A stretch of DNA of 64,000 bases from NCBI GenBank assembly GCA_015060455.1, contig SUYM01000005.1, positions 47,007-111,006 on the forward strand. Reading direction: 5' to 3'. Source of the DNA: Bacteroidales bacterium. Lineage in GTDB: Bacteria; Bacteroidota; Bacteroidia; Bacteroidales; UBA932. Shown piece by piece: positions 8,949-17,055 of the stretch. Below the pieces are notes generated by a model. It was not told where the DNA came from. It saw only the letters and a program-made list of their open reading frames with translations, and ran no database searches. The position numbers and the translations under genes were made by a program. Each line of letters begins with the position of its first letter. Positions within the stretch are counted from its first letter, which is position 1.

Positions 8949-9611
8949 ATGTCGATAATCAATCAAGCAACAGCCCCATGCAGCAAATGCGGTCAGCAGC
9001 ACACTGTAACCGTCTATCGCAGCATCAACATCTCAGAAAATCCGGAACTCAAGGACAAGGTCCGTGACGGTTCCCTCTTCCTTTGGGAATGCCCCCATTG
9101 CGGTCAGGTCAATCTCGCCAGATATGAGACACTTTATCATGACCCTGCTGCAAAACTGATGGTCTGGCTCATTCCTTCCGGAGAAGTCTCGGAATCCCAG
9201 ATGCAGGCCATCACAATGCACACCAAGGCTATGGGGGGCTACACCCTGCGCCGTGTGAACGATATGGGCTCACTCATGGAAAAGGTGCTGATTGCAGATG
9301 CCGGACTTGACGATGTGGTCCTCGAAATGTGCAAATACGTCACCAGACTTGAAATGGTGCAGACCGCCATCGGTGCAGAGCAGAAAGACGAATTCATGGC
9401 TTCTGTCTTTCATTTCTATAAGAGCGAGGGAGAAGATGACTCGCGTGTTCTGACCTTCATGTACGGTCTCGGCGGTCAGATGCAGGGAGTGAACATAGGC
9501 ATGAACATCTACCAGGACTGCGCCGGCATACTTGAACGCAACCCGCAGATCCGTCCCGCAGAGGGTTTCGCCCGCATCGACGCCGACTGGCTCGCCTCTG
9601 TGATGGCGTAG
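8949..9611 (+). CDS. CpXC domain protein
   Basis: A 220-residue cytoplasmic protein without a signal peptide. It has two CxxC pairs, CSKC at residues 11-14 and CPHC at 48-51, which would bind one zinc ion and define the CpXC domain. The rest is α/β with a conserved acidic C-terminus (PAEGFARIDADWLASVMA). The family's function is unknown. A second, broken copy of the gene's last 18 codons is found at 18950-19006, so the gene has been duplicated or exchanged in this lineage. It is convergent with galK, and the pair is separated by a strong bidirectional terminator (9721-9751). Confidence 0.8.
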   Translation: MSIINQATAPCSKCGQQHTVTVYRSINISENPELKDKVRDGSLFLWECPHCGQVNLARYETLYHDPAAKLMVWLIPSGEVSESQMQAITMHTKAMGGYTLRRVNDMGSLMEKVLIADAGLDDVVLEMCKYVTRLEMVQTAIGAEQKDEFMASVFHFYKSEGEDDSRVLTFMYGLGGQMQGVNIGMNIYQDCAGILERNPQIRPAEGFARIDADWLASVMA

Positions 9612-9720
9612 GGCGATGGCGTCAATTATAGCCAGCATCCACGACATCGTAGGGCAAGAGTTCAGGAACGGGACCGTTCAGGGTGGAGCGTAAACAACTG
9701 AGTATCTGTATATTACAATA

Positions 9721-9751
9721 ATCAAGGCGGGTAAAATTTACCCGCCTTGAT
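9721..9751. terminator. Bidirectional terminator between the CpXC gene and galK
   Basis: Near-perfect inverted repeat ATCAAGGCGGGTAAA / TTTACCCGCCTTGAT with an almost absent loop. T and A runs on the two sides let it serve both convergent genes. Confidence 0.8.
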
Positions 9752-9794
9752 TTATATAAATTATTGCTATTCAAGCAATTACATTACACCACGA

Positions 9795-10931
9795 CTATGC
9801 AAGTTTACGTGCTCCGTCGCTGATCACCACCGGAATCTCGATCGGCTCATGACCATATTTCTCTGCGAAAGCAGCCTTTGCCTTTGCGATGAACGCATCA
9901 TAAAGTTCAGCCTTCACGAGATTGATGGTGCAGCCACCGAAACCGCCACCCATGATACGTGAACCTGTCACGCCGCACTCCTGAGCCACTGTTGCAAGGA
10001 AATCAAGTTCTTCGCATGAAACTTCATAGTCCTTAGACATTCCCCAGTGAGTCTCATACATGCGCGCTCCGACTGTCTCATAGTCGCCCTTTTCAAGAGC
10101 ATCACAAACATCAAGCACCCTCTTCTCCTCACCGATCACATAACGTGCGCGGAGGTAGTCTTCCTCAGAAATCTGGTCCTTGATAGCCTCCAACTGATCC
10201 ATTGTGGCGCCACGGAGGAACTCCTGTCCGAGAACCTTGGCAACGCGCTCGCAGGATGCACGACGGTCATTGTAAGGTGAACCTACAAGTTCATGCTTTA
10301 CACATGAGTTAAGGAGAACGAGTTTATAACCATGCTGCTCAGGATCGAACGGGAAGTATGCGAACTCCATAGAGCGGCAGTCAAGACGCATGAGGTTGCC
10401 GGCCTTTCCGAATACAGAAGCGAACTGGTCCATGATACCGCACTTCACGCCACAGTAGTTGTGCTCTGTGCTCTGACCGATGCGTGCAAGTTCAAACTTG
10501 TCGATACCGAGGTTGAAAAGATCGTTAAGGGCATACGCAAATGTGCTTTCAAGAGCAGCAGATGAAGACATACCTGCTCCAAGAGGAACATCTCCTGCAA
10601 ACACAGTGTTAAAACCTGCGATAACTCCGCCCCTCTTCTGAATCTCGCGGCATACACCGAAGATGTAGCGTGCCCAACTCTGTGAAGGAGCATCCTCCTC
10701 GTTAAGACCGAACTCGCAATACTCATCGAGATCAAGAGCAAATGCCTTAACAGTCTGTGTGCCGTTCAACTTGATTTCTGCAATCATTCCCTTGTCGATA
10801 GCGCCAGGGAACACGAAGCCTCCATTGTAGTCAGTGTGCTCACCGATAAGGTTGATACGTCCTGCTGACGCATAGAAATCGCCCTCTGTCTGGAAAAGGG
10901 TCTGGAATTTTTCAGCAATTCTCTGTTTCAT
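9795..10931 (-). CDS. galK: Galactokinase
   Basis: A 378-residue GHMP-family kinase that phosphorylates galactose at C1 with ATP, the committed step of the Leloir pathway in the cytoplasm. The galactokinase signature GRINLIGEHTDYNGG lies near residues 24-38. The ATP-binding motif PLGAGMSSSAALE is near 115, and the third GHMP motif GGGFGGCTINLV is near 335. Length is normal. No other gal gene is adjacent; the only other Leloir-related gene in the window is the mutarotase at 62.6 kb. The start is supported by family length. No TAnnTTTG promoter was found upstream. Confidence 0.97.
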   Translation of the reverse strand: MKQRIAEKFQTLFQTEGDFYASAGRINLIGEHTDYNGGFVFPGAIDKGMIAEIKLNGTQTVKAFALDLDEYCEFGLNEEDAPSQSWARYIFGVCREIQKRGGVIAGFNTVFAGDVPLGAGMSSSAALESTFAYALNDLFNLGIDKFELARIGQSTEHNYCGVKCGIMDQFASVFGKAGNLMRLDCRSMEFAYFPFDPEQHGYKLVLLNSCVKHELVGSPYNDRRASCERVAKVLGQEFLRGATMDQLEAIKDQISEEDYLRARYVIGEEKRVLDVCDALEKGDYETVGARMYETHWGMSKDYEVSCEELDFLATVAQECGVTGSRIMGGGFGGCTINLVKAELYDAFIAKAKAAFAEKYGHEPIEIPVVISDGARKLA

Positions 10932-10998
10932 AATATATTGTTTAGTGTTTTGCTTGTAATATCAATCTCTTTACACCACGGCATATTAACGCACTCCT

Positions 10999-11033
10999 GT
11001 CATGTCGAGCGAACGCAGTGAGTCGAGACATCT
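10999..11033. repeat. Dispersed repeat (TGTCATGTCGAGCGAACGC... type)
   Basis: Starts TGTCATGTCGAGCGAACG and ends GTCGAGACATCT. It belongs to the same broad class as the GTCATTCTGA repeats elsewhere in the window, and lies upstream of galK in a gap without genes. Confidence 0.6.
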
Positions 11034-11114
11034 AAAATCTTTCAAAGATACTCATTATCTGCAATATTCCAATAACACATATTTCTCAAAACCGGCAACA
11101 TTCCTTGACATTCC

Positions 11115-11223
11115 TGTGCACGGTGGTCATTTGGTTCTACCACTGTGCACAGCAATCGGCCTTATACGCCGTGAAACAGATGTTGTTGTGTACGGTGGTG
11201 GCGACATTTGACCACCGTGCACA
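11115..11223. repeat. Two adjacent hairpins built from GTGCACGGTGGT
   Basis: Two hairpins of about 37 bases, at 11115-11151 and about 11187-11223, use the same stem word TGTGCACGGTGGT / ACCACnGTGCACA. The outermost arms (11115-11129 and 11209-11223) are a perfect 15-base inverted pair, so the whole 109-base block is also palindromic. It ends three bases before the stop codon of the endonuclease-family gene and may act as its terminator. Confidence 0.6.
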
Positions 11224-11225
11224 GA

Positions 11226-12185
11226 TCATTCAATCCAGAGCAATATCGGACAATGGTCACTGACGCCTCCAAGATAGCGCGGTCCGGAATAGGTACGCAG
11301 CGGCTTATAACCTGGATATGACCTGTCGTATGTCATCAGAAACGGTATTTCCACAACCTGCATTTCAGACGTTTTCACGGAAGGTCCCGTCATGAAGAGA
11401 TCTATCAGTTCCCATTTGCCTTTATACCTGATGGAACCTTTCCCGGCATCATGCAGAGGAAGCCCCTTGTTTTCAAGAACGTCCGACACAAGACTGAACT
11501 GCGGGCCATCCGGAGTGTCGTTGAAATCCCCCATGGCAACAATCCTCCCGCCTCCGGCATTTGTCAGTGAATCACAGAGATTCCTCAGAGTCTGCATCAC
11601 AGCGGTCCGTTTGTGCATGGACGCCTTCTCGCCCCCGAATTTTGACGGATGATGATTGACTATTATATCAAATGTACGACCGTCCGGGGCCTTCATGGCT
11701 GCATGTAGAATATCGCGGGTCGCAAGGGAAACACCCTGATAAGACGGGCTCCTGAAAGTCTTGCCGACAAGCGACAGTGACGATGTCCTATACAGCATAG
11801 CCACATCTATCCCCCTCCTGTCGCGCGAGTCCCGATGCACAAGTCCATAGCCAAATTTTCTCAGAAGGGTTGAGGACAGCAGTTTTGTGAGCACTCCCCT
11901 GTTCTCCACCTCCGCAAGACCTATTACATCCGGCATCCTCCCATATTTGTCCCCGACCCACATCAGGGCTTTTGCAAAAACATCACACTTTGCATAAAAC
12001 CTGGACTTGGTCCAATGCCTGCTTCCGTAAGAAGAAAACTCAGCATCAGACTCCCCCGTTCCCTGGTCTATCCAGTCAAAGAAATTCTCCACATTCCAGA
12101 ACATCACCAGCAGGGAATCCCGCTCCTGCGCCCGCACCCCCGTCCCGGCAGCACATAGCAACAACACTAAAACCATTCGCTTCAT
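11226..12185 (-). CDS. Secreted endonuclease/exonuclease/phosphatase family protein
   Basis: A 319-residue protein starting at MKRMVLVLLL, with a signal peptide cleaved after VRA. The upstream in-frame extension lies inside a repeat array and is rejected. The EEP (DNase I-like) fold is marked by VMFWNVENFFDW near the start, the acidic GLAEVENRG, NHHPSKFGG, MGDFNDTP and the terminal SDHCPILL. These are the metal- and phosphate-binding residues of the family. The protein should be periplasmic or extracellular and could hydrolyse nucleic acid or another phosphodiester; the substrate cannot be read from sequence. It stands alone, with hairpins downstream (11115-11223) and repeats upstream (12202-12361). 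Confidence 0.88.
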   Translation of the reverse strand: MKRMVLVLLLCAAGTGVRAQERDSLLVMFWNVENFFDWIDQGTGESDAEFSSYGSRHWTKSRFYAKCDVFAKALMWVGDKYGRMPDVIGLAEVENRGVLTKLLSSTLLRKFGYGLVHRDSRDRRGIDVAMLYRTSSLSLVGKTFRSPSYQGVSLATRDILHAAMKAPDGRTFDIIVNHHPSKFGGEKASMHKRTAVMQTLRNLCDSLTNAGGGRIVAMGDFNDTPDGPQFSLVSDVLENKGLPLHDAGKGSIRYKGKWELIDLFMTGPSVKTSEMQVVEIPFLMTYDRSYPGYKPLRTYSGPRYLGGVSDHCPILLWIE

Positions 12186-12201
12186 AATCTTTTCTATATG
12201 T

Positions 12202-12361
12202 AGATTCCTCGACTCCACTTCGTTTCGCTCGGAATGACAAAAGGACCGTCTCGTTTCGTCCGGAATGACAAAAGGACCGTTTCGCTCGGAATGACAAAAG
12301 GACCACTTCGTTTCGCTCGGAATGACAAAAGAATGTCGTTTTGAGCGAAGTCGAAAAATCT
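12202..12361. repeat. Array of GGAATGACAAAAG-type short repeats
   Basis: Four units of roughly 30 bases share TTTCGCTCGGAATGACAAAAGGACC with small variants, and a fifth degenerate unit reads TGTCGTTTTGAGCGAAGTCGAA. On the opposite strand they read GTCATTCCGAGCGAAA, a variant of the window's dispersed repeat. The array fills the divergent gap between the endonuclease-family gene and ychF. Confidence 0.75.
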
Positions 12362-12386
12362 ATTCAACAAATGTAAAAATATTGCG

Positions 12387-12394
12387 TAAATTTG
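12387..12394 (+). promoter_or_regulatory. -7 element TAAATTTG for ychF
   Basis: Matches TAnnTTTG, lies 26 bases before the ATG at 12421 and directly after the repeat array. Confidence 0.55.
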
Positions 12395-12420
12395 CGCCCG
12401 AAATTTTAAAGAAAAGACAC

Positions 12421-13524
12421 ATGGCACTCAAATGCGGTATAGTAGGACTCCCTAACGTGGGAAAATCAACATTGTTCAACTGTGTAAGTTCCGGCAAGGC
12501 TCAGAGCGCAAACTTTCCGTTCTGTACAATAGAGCCGAACATCGGTTCTACAAACGTTCCTGACAAGCGTCTGGAAGTTCTGGAAAGCCTCTGCAACCCT
12601 AAGAGAGTCGTTCCGGCAACAGTGGAAATCGTGGATATCGCAGGACTCGTAAAGGGTGCCAGCAAGGGAGAAGGACTCGGCAACCAGTTTCTTGCAAACA
12701 TCCGCGAGACCGACGCCATCCTCCATGTACTCCGCTGTTTCGAAGACCCTAACATCGTACATGTTGACGGAAGTGTCGATCCTGTACGCGACAAGGAGGT
12801 CATCGACTGCGAACTCCAACTCAAGGACCTTGAAACTGTTGAAAACCGTATTGCAAAGGTTCAGAAGCAGGCGACAACAGGAGGCGACAAGAATGCAAAG
12901 AAACTCTATGAACTCCTTCTGAAATACAGGGACGCGCTCATGCAGGGCAAATCATGCCGCACTGTAAAGCCGGAAAATCCAGAGGAAGAGCAGATGGCAA
13001 AGGATCTTTTCCTCCTGACCAACAAGCCGGTGATGTATGTCTGCAATGTGGATGAAGCCTCAGCAAAGGACGGTAACAAGTATGTGGACAGCGTACGCGA
13101 GGCCGTTAAGGACGAAGATGCGGAAATCCTTATCATCTCTGCCAAGATCGAGTCAGATATCGCAGAACTCGACAGTTACGAAGAGCGTCAGATGTTCCTT
13201 GAAGAACTCGGCCTTGAAGAATCCGGAGTCATCAGACTTATCCAGAGCGCATACTCCCTCCTGAATCTCCGCACATATTTCACAGCAGGAGCAGACGAGT
13301 GCCGCGCATGGACCATCAACAAAGGCGACAAGGCACCAAAAGCCGCCGGTGTCATCCACACAGACTTTGAAAAAGGCTTCATCCGCGCCGAAGTCATCAA
13401 ATACGAGGACTTCGTCACCCTCAAATCCGAAGCAGCCTGCCGCGCCGCCGGCAAACTCGGCATCGAAGGCAAGGAATACGTCGTACAGGACGGCGACATC
13501 ATGCACTTCCTCTTCAATGTGTAA
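12421..13524 (+). CDS. ychF: Redox-regulated GTPase/ATPase YchF
   Basis: A 367-residue Obg-family P-loop protein. The start at MALKCGIVGL is the family start and follows a -7 element; the longer open frame upstream crosses the promoter and repeats. G1 motif GLPNVGKST is at residues 9-17, a DIAGLVKGAS switch region near 66, NVDEAS near 205, and a C-terminal TGS-type domain ends VQDGDIMHFLFNV. YchF binds ATP rather than GTP in characterised members, associates with ribosomes and affects oxidative-stress response. Length is normal. A terminator (13530-13567) follows. Confidence 0.97.
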   Translation: MALKCGIVGLPNVGKSTLFNCVSSGKAQSANFPFCTIEPNIGSTNVPDKRLEVLESLCNPKRVVPATVEIVDIAGLVKGASKGEGLGNQFLANIRETDAILHVLRCFEDPNIVHVDGSVDPVRDKEVIDCELQLKDLETVENRIAKVQKQATTGGDKNAKKLYELLLKYRDALMQGKSCRTVKPENPEEEQMAKDLFLLTNKPVMYVCNVDEASAKDGNKYVDSVREAVKDEDAEILIISAKIESDIAELDSYEERQMFLEELGLEESGVIRLIQSAYSLLNLRTYFTAGADECRAWTINKGDKAPKAAGVIHTDFEKGFIRAEVIKYEDFVTLKSEAACRAAGKLGIEGKEYVVQDGDIMHFLFNV

Positions 13525-13529
13525 ATATA

Positions 13530-13567
13530 ATCGTCACGCAGAATCATGAAGACTTTTGCGTGACGAT
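13530..13567. terminator. Terminator hairpin after ychF
   Basis: Perfect 11-base inverted repeat ATCGTCACGCA / TGCGTGACGAT (13530-13540 and 13557-13567), six bases after the ychF stop. It shares half-sites with the repeat at 2241-2368. Confidence 0.6.
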
Positions 13568-13581
13568 TACCATTTTAATAC

Positions 13582-13627
13582 AAATCAGCCTGTTTTCCGC
13601 AATCGTCGCGCAAAAACAGGCTGATTT
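13582..13627. repeat. CAGCCTG hairpin element, copy 1
   Basis: Perfect 15-base inverted repeat AAATCAGCCTGTTTT / AAAACAGGCTGATTT. It is the first of four copies in the 13.5-23.5 kb accessory region (others at 15389, 18709 and 23417), and it lies on the upstream side of hipBA. A T-run follows, so it can also terminate transcription. Confidence 0.75.
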
Positions 13628-13658
13628 TTGTGTGTCGTAAGAGATACATATAAAAAAC

Positions 13659-13702
13659 TTTTGCTGTATAAGAAGATTTTTATATTTTTGTCTCATATAT
13701 GA
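13659..13702 (+). promoter_or_regulatory. hipBA promoter with overlapping palindrome
   Basis: TTTTG at 13659-13663 and TATTTTTG at 13683-13690 are separated by 19 bases, a good -33/-7 pair. The palindrome TCATATATGA (13693-13702) covers the predicted transcription start and is a plausible HipB operator. It also contains the first ATG of the hipB frame, which would be nearly leaderless; this argues for the later start at 13735. Confidence 0.6.
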
Positions 13703-13734
13703 TACCAAAATCAAATAATATACTTAGTCCGATA

Positions 13735-14046
13735 ATGATAGATGCTTTCTCTGATAAAGAAATCATCGAAGCCTTATGTGGAAGACTGAGCCGGCTCAGA
13801 AGGGGTTGCTGCTGTTCCCAGAAAGAATATGCACAAATGACAGGATTATCTATTTCCACTATCAAAAGAATAGATGCAGGGACTTTGGAAAACATCACGA
13901 TTGAGACCCTTCTTAAAATACTCCGGGTTGCAGGAGCGTTGGAAGGGGTGAGCAGTCTCGTTCCGGAACTTCCTGAATCTCCTTACCTTACAGATGAAAA
14001 GACGGGAAAAAAGCACAAATATTGTAAAAGTTCATATAAAGCATAG
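13735..14046 (+). CDS. hipB: HipB-like antitoxin, XRE-family repressor
   Basis: A 103-residue protein from the ATG at 13735; an upstream in-frame ATG (13699) is only about two bases past the predicted transcription start. The helix-turn-helix covers roughly residues 20-60 (QKEYAQMTGLSISTIKRID), typical of Cro/C1 repressors. HipB binds HipA, masks its kinase activity and represses the shared promoter. The gene is separated from hipA by 6 bases. The run of three cysteines (GCCCS) just before the helix-turn-helix is unusual for a cytoplasmic repressor and could make it redox-sensitive, though this is speculation. Confidence 0.88.
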   Translation: MIDAFSDKEIIEALCGRLSRLRRGCCCSQKEYAQMTGLSISTIKRIDAGTLENITIETLLKILRVAGALEGVSSLVPELPESPYLTDEKTGKKHKYCKSSYKA

Positions 14047-14052
14047 AGACAA

Positions 14053-15336
14053 ATGATTACAAATACAACTGTAGATGTCAGGTTATGGGATATAAGCATC
14101 GGTAAACTTCGGTGGGACAATGAAAAGGATCTTGCCGTATTTCAGTTTTCTAAAGAATATATAGCCAGTAAATACAACCTCTGCCCTGTCAGACATCGCA
14201 GAAATTCAGACGGCTCTGTGCGCGCCATACCGTTCTATGGTAATCCTGGCGAAAAATATCAGGGGCTTCCTGAATTTATTGCCGACTCTCTGCCTGACAG
14301 TTGGGGCAATACTCTTTTCGATAAATGGATGAGTGAAAACAATATATCTTCAGTAAGGTCCAATTCCTTGCTGAAACTGTCGTTCATGGGAAGAAGAGCC
14401 ATGGGTGCCCTGGAGTTCTATCCAGAAGTATATGATGAAAATGATACAGAACAGACACCTCTGAACATTGTGTCTCTCAGGGATCTTGCGATAAAAGTAT
14501 ATATGGACAGAGAAAGGGCTGTTATTCAGGATAAGGAGAAAGAGACCATGAAAAGGCTCATCCTTTTGGGAACCTCTGCGGGAGGAAAACACCCAAAGGG
14601 AGTTGTTGCCATAAACAAGATGACCGGGGAGATACGCTCAGGACAAGTGTCTCCATCAAAAGATTTCAGATATTTCATAATCAAATTCAAGGAAGACCTC
14701 AAAGTCCCGACAAGTGAAATAGAGATGGTATATCACGAAATGGCTGTCGATGCCGGAATCAACATGACATACTGCGAATTGAAGGAAATAGATGGCACAC
14801 GACATTTCATGACCGAAAGATTCGACAGAGTGGACGGCAAAAAACTGTTCACCCAGACTATGGCAGCAATTATTCCTGACGGGAACGACTATATGCACTT
14901 GTTCTTCTTGTGCGAAACTCTGAATCTTCCATACGAAGACAAAGAAAACCTGTTCAGACGTATGGTTTTCAACCATGTTGCCGGAGTGACGGATGATCAT
15001 AACAAGAACTTCTCATTCATTATGGATGAAAGCGGCACATGGAGACTGTCGCCGGCATACGATGTCATGTTTACTGCCAACATCTGGGAAAACGGATCTG
15101 CATCGGTTCACGCACTCGGACTTGCAGGCAAGAGGTCGCATGTGACCTTCAAGGACCTTGTAGAGTTCGGAGAAGATTACGGGATAAAAAAACCGGAGAA
15201 GATTGTAAAAGAAGTATATGCTTCCGTTTCTCAATTCAGAGAAAGGTGCCACAAATACAACGTAGATGAATTTTGGATAAACCGCATTGAAATGACACTT
15301 AAAGAAATACACCCGGATTACATAAACGGGAAATAA
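14053..15336 (+). CDS. hipA: HipA-type serine/threonine kinase toxin
   Basis: A 427-residue protein with the HipA N-terminal subdomain (ADSLPDSWGNTLFDKWM near 77-93) and the kinase core. The glycine-rich loop is GTSAGGKHPK at 173-182. The catalytic segment is VTDDHNKNFSF at 312-322, and the metal-binding RLSPAYDV lies at 331-338. All key residues look intact. In characterised systems HipA phosphorylates glutamyl-tRNA synthetase or related targets, halts translation and promotes dormancy. The pair with hipB makes a complete type II toxin-antitoxin module. It is bracketed by two copies of the CAGCCTG hairpin (13582 and 15389), suggesting movement as a cassette. Confidence 0.92.
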   Translation: MITNTTVDVRLWDISIGKLRWDNEKDLAVFQFSKEYIASKYNLCPVRHRRNSDGSVRAIPFYGNPGEKYQGLPEFIADSLPDSWGNTLFDKWMSENNISSVRSNSLLKLSFMGRRAMGALEFYPEVYDENDTEQTPLNIVSLRDLAIKVYMDRERAVIQDKEKETMKRLILLGTSAGGKHPKGVVAINKMTGEIRSGQVSPSKDFRYFIIKFKEDLKVPTSEIEMVYHEMAVDAGINMTYCELKEIDGTRHFMTERFDRVDGKKLFTQTMAAIIPDGNDYMHLFFLCETLNLPYEDKENLFRRMVFNHVAGVTDDHNKNFSFIMDESGTWRLSPAYDVMFTANIWENGSASVHALGLAGKRSHVTFKDLVEFGEDYGIKKPEKIVKEVYASVSQFRERCHKYNVDEFWINRIEMTLKEIHPDYINGK

Positions 15337-15365
15337 AACCTTACACACAAAACGACCTGTTTGTC

Positions 15366-15434
15366 TGTAACAACAGCCGTATAACAACAAATCAGCCTGT
15401 TTTCTGTAATCGACACAGATAAACAGGCTGATTT
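15366..15434. repeat. CAGCCTG hairpin element, copy 2
   Basis: AAATCAGCCTGTTT / AAACAGGCTGATTT arms at 15389-15402 and 15421-15434, with an inner CTGT/ACAG stem. The 23 bases before it (from TGTAACAACAGCCG) match those before copy 4 at 23394, so the repeated unit is larger than the hairpin. It follows hipA and probably terminates it. Confidence 0.75.
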
Positions 15435-15467
15435 ATTGTTTCGCATAGATAGAATCAGATATAACCA

Positions 15468-15896
15468 TTAATCAACGACACCGTCCGGGGCCTCGGAGCG
15501 TTGAAGCCAGATAGTGTATTCTCCACCCGACTGTCTTGTATATATGGTGTTATTGTCTTCGGTAAGAAAATACTCAAATTGATACTCTTCCATACCGATT
15601 TTCCTGTTTCCTTTCTGAAAAATATATATATGACCATCAGAAGTATACCAGTATTCATCATATCCCTGAATATGTAGTTTTTCACCACTGATATAACATG
15701 CATACAAATAGTTGAAGTTTTCTGATTCAAAACAATAATATTCTTCTTGGTCTTTCATCTTCCACCACCCGAACAACTTCTCGTCGTGGGGGCGTGACTG
15801 ATAAAACTGAACATATATATCATTCTGCGTGTCTATCCCGCCACATGAGGACAGAAACAAAGCCGACATCAGATATAAAAACAATCTCTTCGTCAT
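15468..15896 (-). CDS. Small lipoprotein, unknown function
   Basis: A 142-residue lipoprotein with lipobox FLSSC near residue 18. The mature part is rich in Tyr, Glu and Phe (for example EEYYCFESENFNYLY) and looks like a small all-β domain. I do not recognise a family. It lies 31 bases after the end of the broken outer-membrane gene at 15927-16500 on the same strand, and was probably its operon partner. The gene itself looks intact. Confidence 0.65.
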   Translation of the reverse strand: MTKRLFLYLMSALFLSSCGGIDTQNDIYVQFYQSRPHDEKLFGWWKMKDQEEYYCFESENFNYLYACYISGEKLHIQGYDEYWYTSDGHIYIFQKGNRKIGMEEYQFEYFLTEDNNTIYTRQSGGEYTIWLQRSEAPDGVVD

Positions 15897-15926
15897 TCTA
15901 TTATGGTTTTAATGTAAGTATGTTCA

Positions 15927-16500
15927 TCAGAAAGAACCGCTGATGGAGTAACCATAGCCGTGTACCAAGGGGAGATTTTTACATCTTGTTCTTTATCTCC
16001 CCGTCTGGTATGAGGCATCGAAACCGGGACGGAAAGTGCACGTGCAAAAGTCAACCTTCTTCTGACCGTCATATATCTCAGTAGTGAATATGCCGGACAC
16101 ACTGTATCTGGTGATGTATGAATCCAGCCATTGTCTGACGACTACACCCTCGGGAGATGTCTGTGACAGTGACGTAATTCCGTTGATGCCGGAGATTAAA
16201 GTTGAACTCCGCAGAAATGACGCCGGTCATGTATTCTGCATGTCCTTCCGTTCCATACATATTGTCAAGTGACGGAATATAACTGTCACGATCCCAATAG
16301 TCAACGTCTGACATACGCCAAAAGAGCCCATTCCCATGAGTCATCATATCGCCAAACGGAGATCCGCCCCATCCTATTCTGGCCTCATACTTATATGGAA
16401 AATATTCCCTGAACTGTAACTCTTTCTCTGACAAATGACCCGCATAAGCACAGACACTTGCTGTCAAGGCTGATATGGCGATCAGTAATAGTCTTTTCAT
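15927..16500 (-). pseudogene. Broken outer-membrane β-barrel gene
   Basis: The first frame gives a signal peptide (ending AYA) and barrel-like sequence up to GVISAEFNFN near base 16195. Beyond that, the protein-like sequence continues in a different frame: SGINGITSLSQTSPEGV, then SVSGIFTTEIYDGQKKVDF, then RPGFDASYQTGR followed by an in-frame TAA. The same frame ends HGYGYSISGSF before TGA at 15927-15929, a typical barrel C-terminus with terminal Phe. At least one frameshift or small deletion near 16190 and one nonsense change (or further indels) are needed to explain this. The original product was probably a barrel of about 190 residues. Confidence 0.7.
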
Positions 16501-16570
16501 AACAACATTATTTTACAACCGCAAAGTTATAATAAATAGGCATAGTTTTTCTGCACATAAAGCCATTTGC

Positions 16571-16644
16571 AAAAAGTGTAAGAAATAAAATCTTACACTT
16601 TCGTAACTTATTGATAATCAATGGGCAAAATTTCAAAATGCAAG
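16571..16644. repeat. 74-bp direct repeat, left copy
   Basis: Identical to 21972-22045 except for one base (C/T). It includes the small hairpin GTGTAAGA / TCTTACAC (16576-16598) and the AT-rich word TTGATAATCAA. The two copies are in the same orientation and bracket about 5.3 kb. Confidence 0.9.
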
Positions 16645-16735
16645 GGTACGGCGGCTGTCAAAACGGAATCTTGTGCTGTATGACGGGACGACCGTGACAA
16701 AAACAAGATGGTCTTTGTCGCGGTCCCCTGGAATT

Positions 16736-16985
16736 AAAAAAGGAAGGTGTAGGGTTATTGCTGACCCTCTCGGGTGAGAATAAAAATCTGTATTTATGAT
16801 ATACACCTTCCTTATAAAAAAGATGATGCGGAGACATCCCACACCATCCGAGGCCAGCAATTGCCTGACTGATTGATAGGATGCTCCGCACCAAGAGGTA
16901 CAGAACCACCTATCGCCCTATCAGTCTTGTTGAAATTGCTGTTTCGGATGGTGACGACAGGGGCCGATGTTGAATCGATTTCGTT
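16736..16985 (-). ncRNA. Candidate structured RNA: long hairpin followed by a terminator
   Basis: The 555-base gap between the broken barrel gene and the regulator at 17056 holds no clear gene. On the minus strand it contains a 112-base hairpin (16953 to 16842) with four collinear helices: CACCATCCGA/TCGGATGGTG, AGCAATT/AATTGCT, GACTGAT/ATCAGTC and GATAGG/CCTATC. Next comes a 12-base stem (TACACCTTCCTT with its complement, 16740-16813) and a T-run, as in an intrinsic terminator. A weak -7 (TATATTCG, 16999-17006) lies upstream. It could be a small RNA, a structured 5' region or a degenerate mobile element. Confidence 0.35.
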
Positions 16986-17055
16986 TTCTATTGTAACGCG
17001 AATATAATAATTTTCATCAAAAAATCGTACCTTGCAGTGTTTTATCTGCCGTTTT

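Noticed and set aside
16633..16909. Short minus-strand frames in the gap before the TPR regulator
   Set aside because: They cross the hairpin and terminator structures; one ends in plausible residues (HLVFVTVVPSYSTRF), but the rest is not protein-like. It might be a very degraded remnant.
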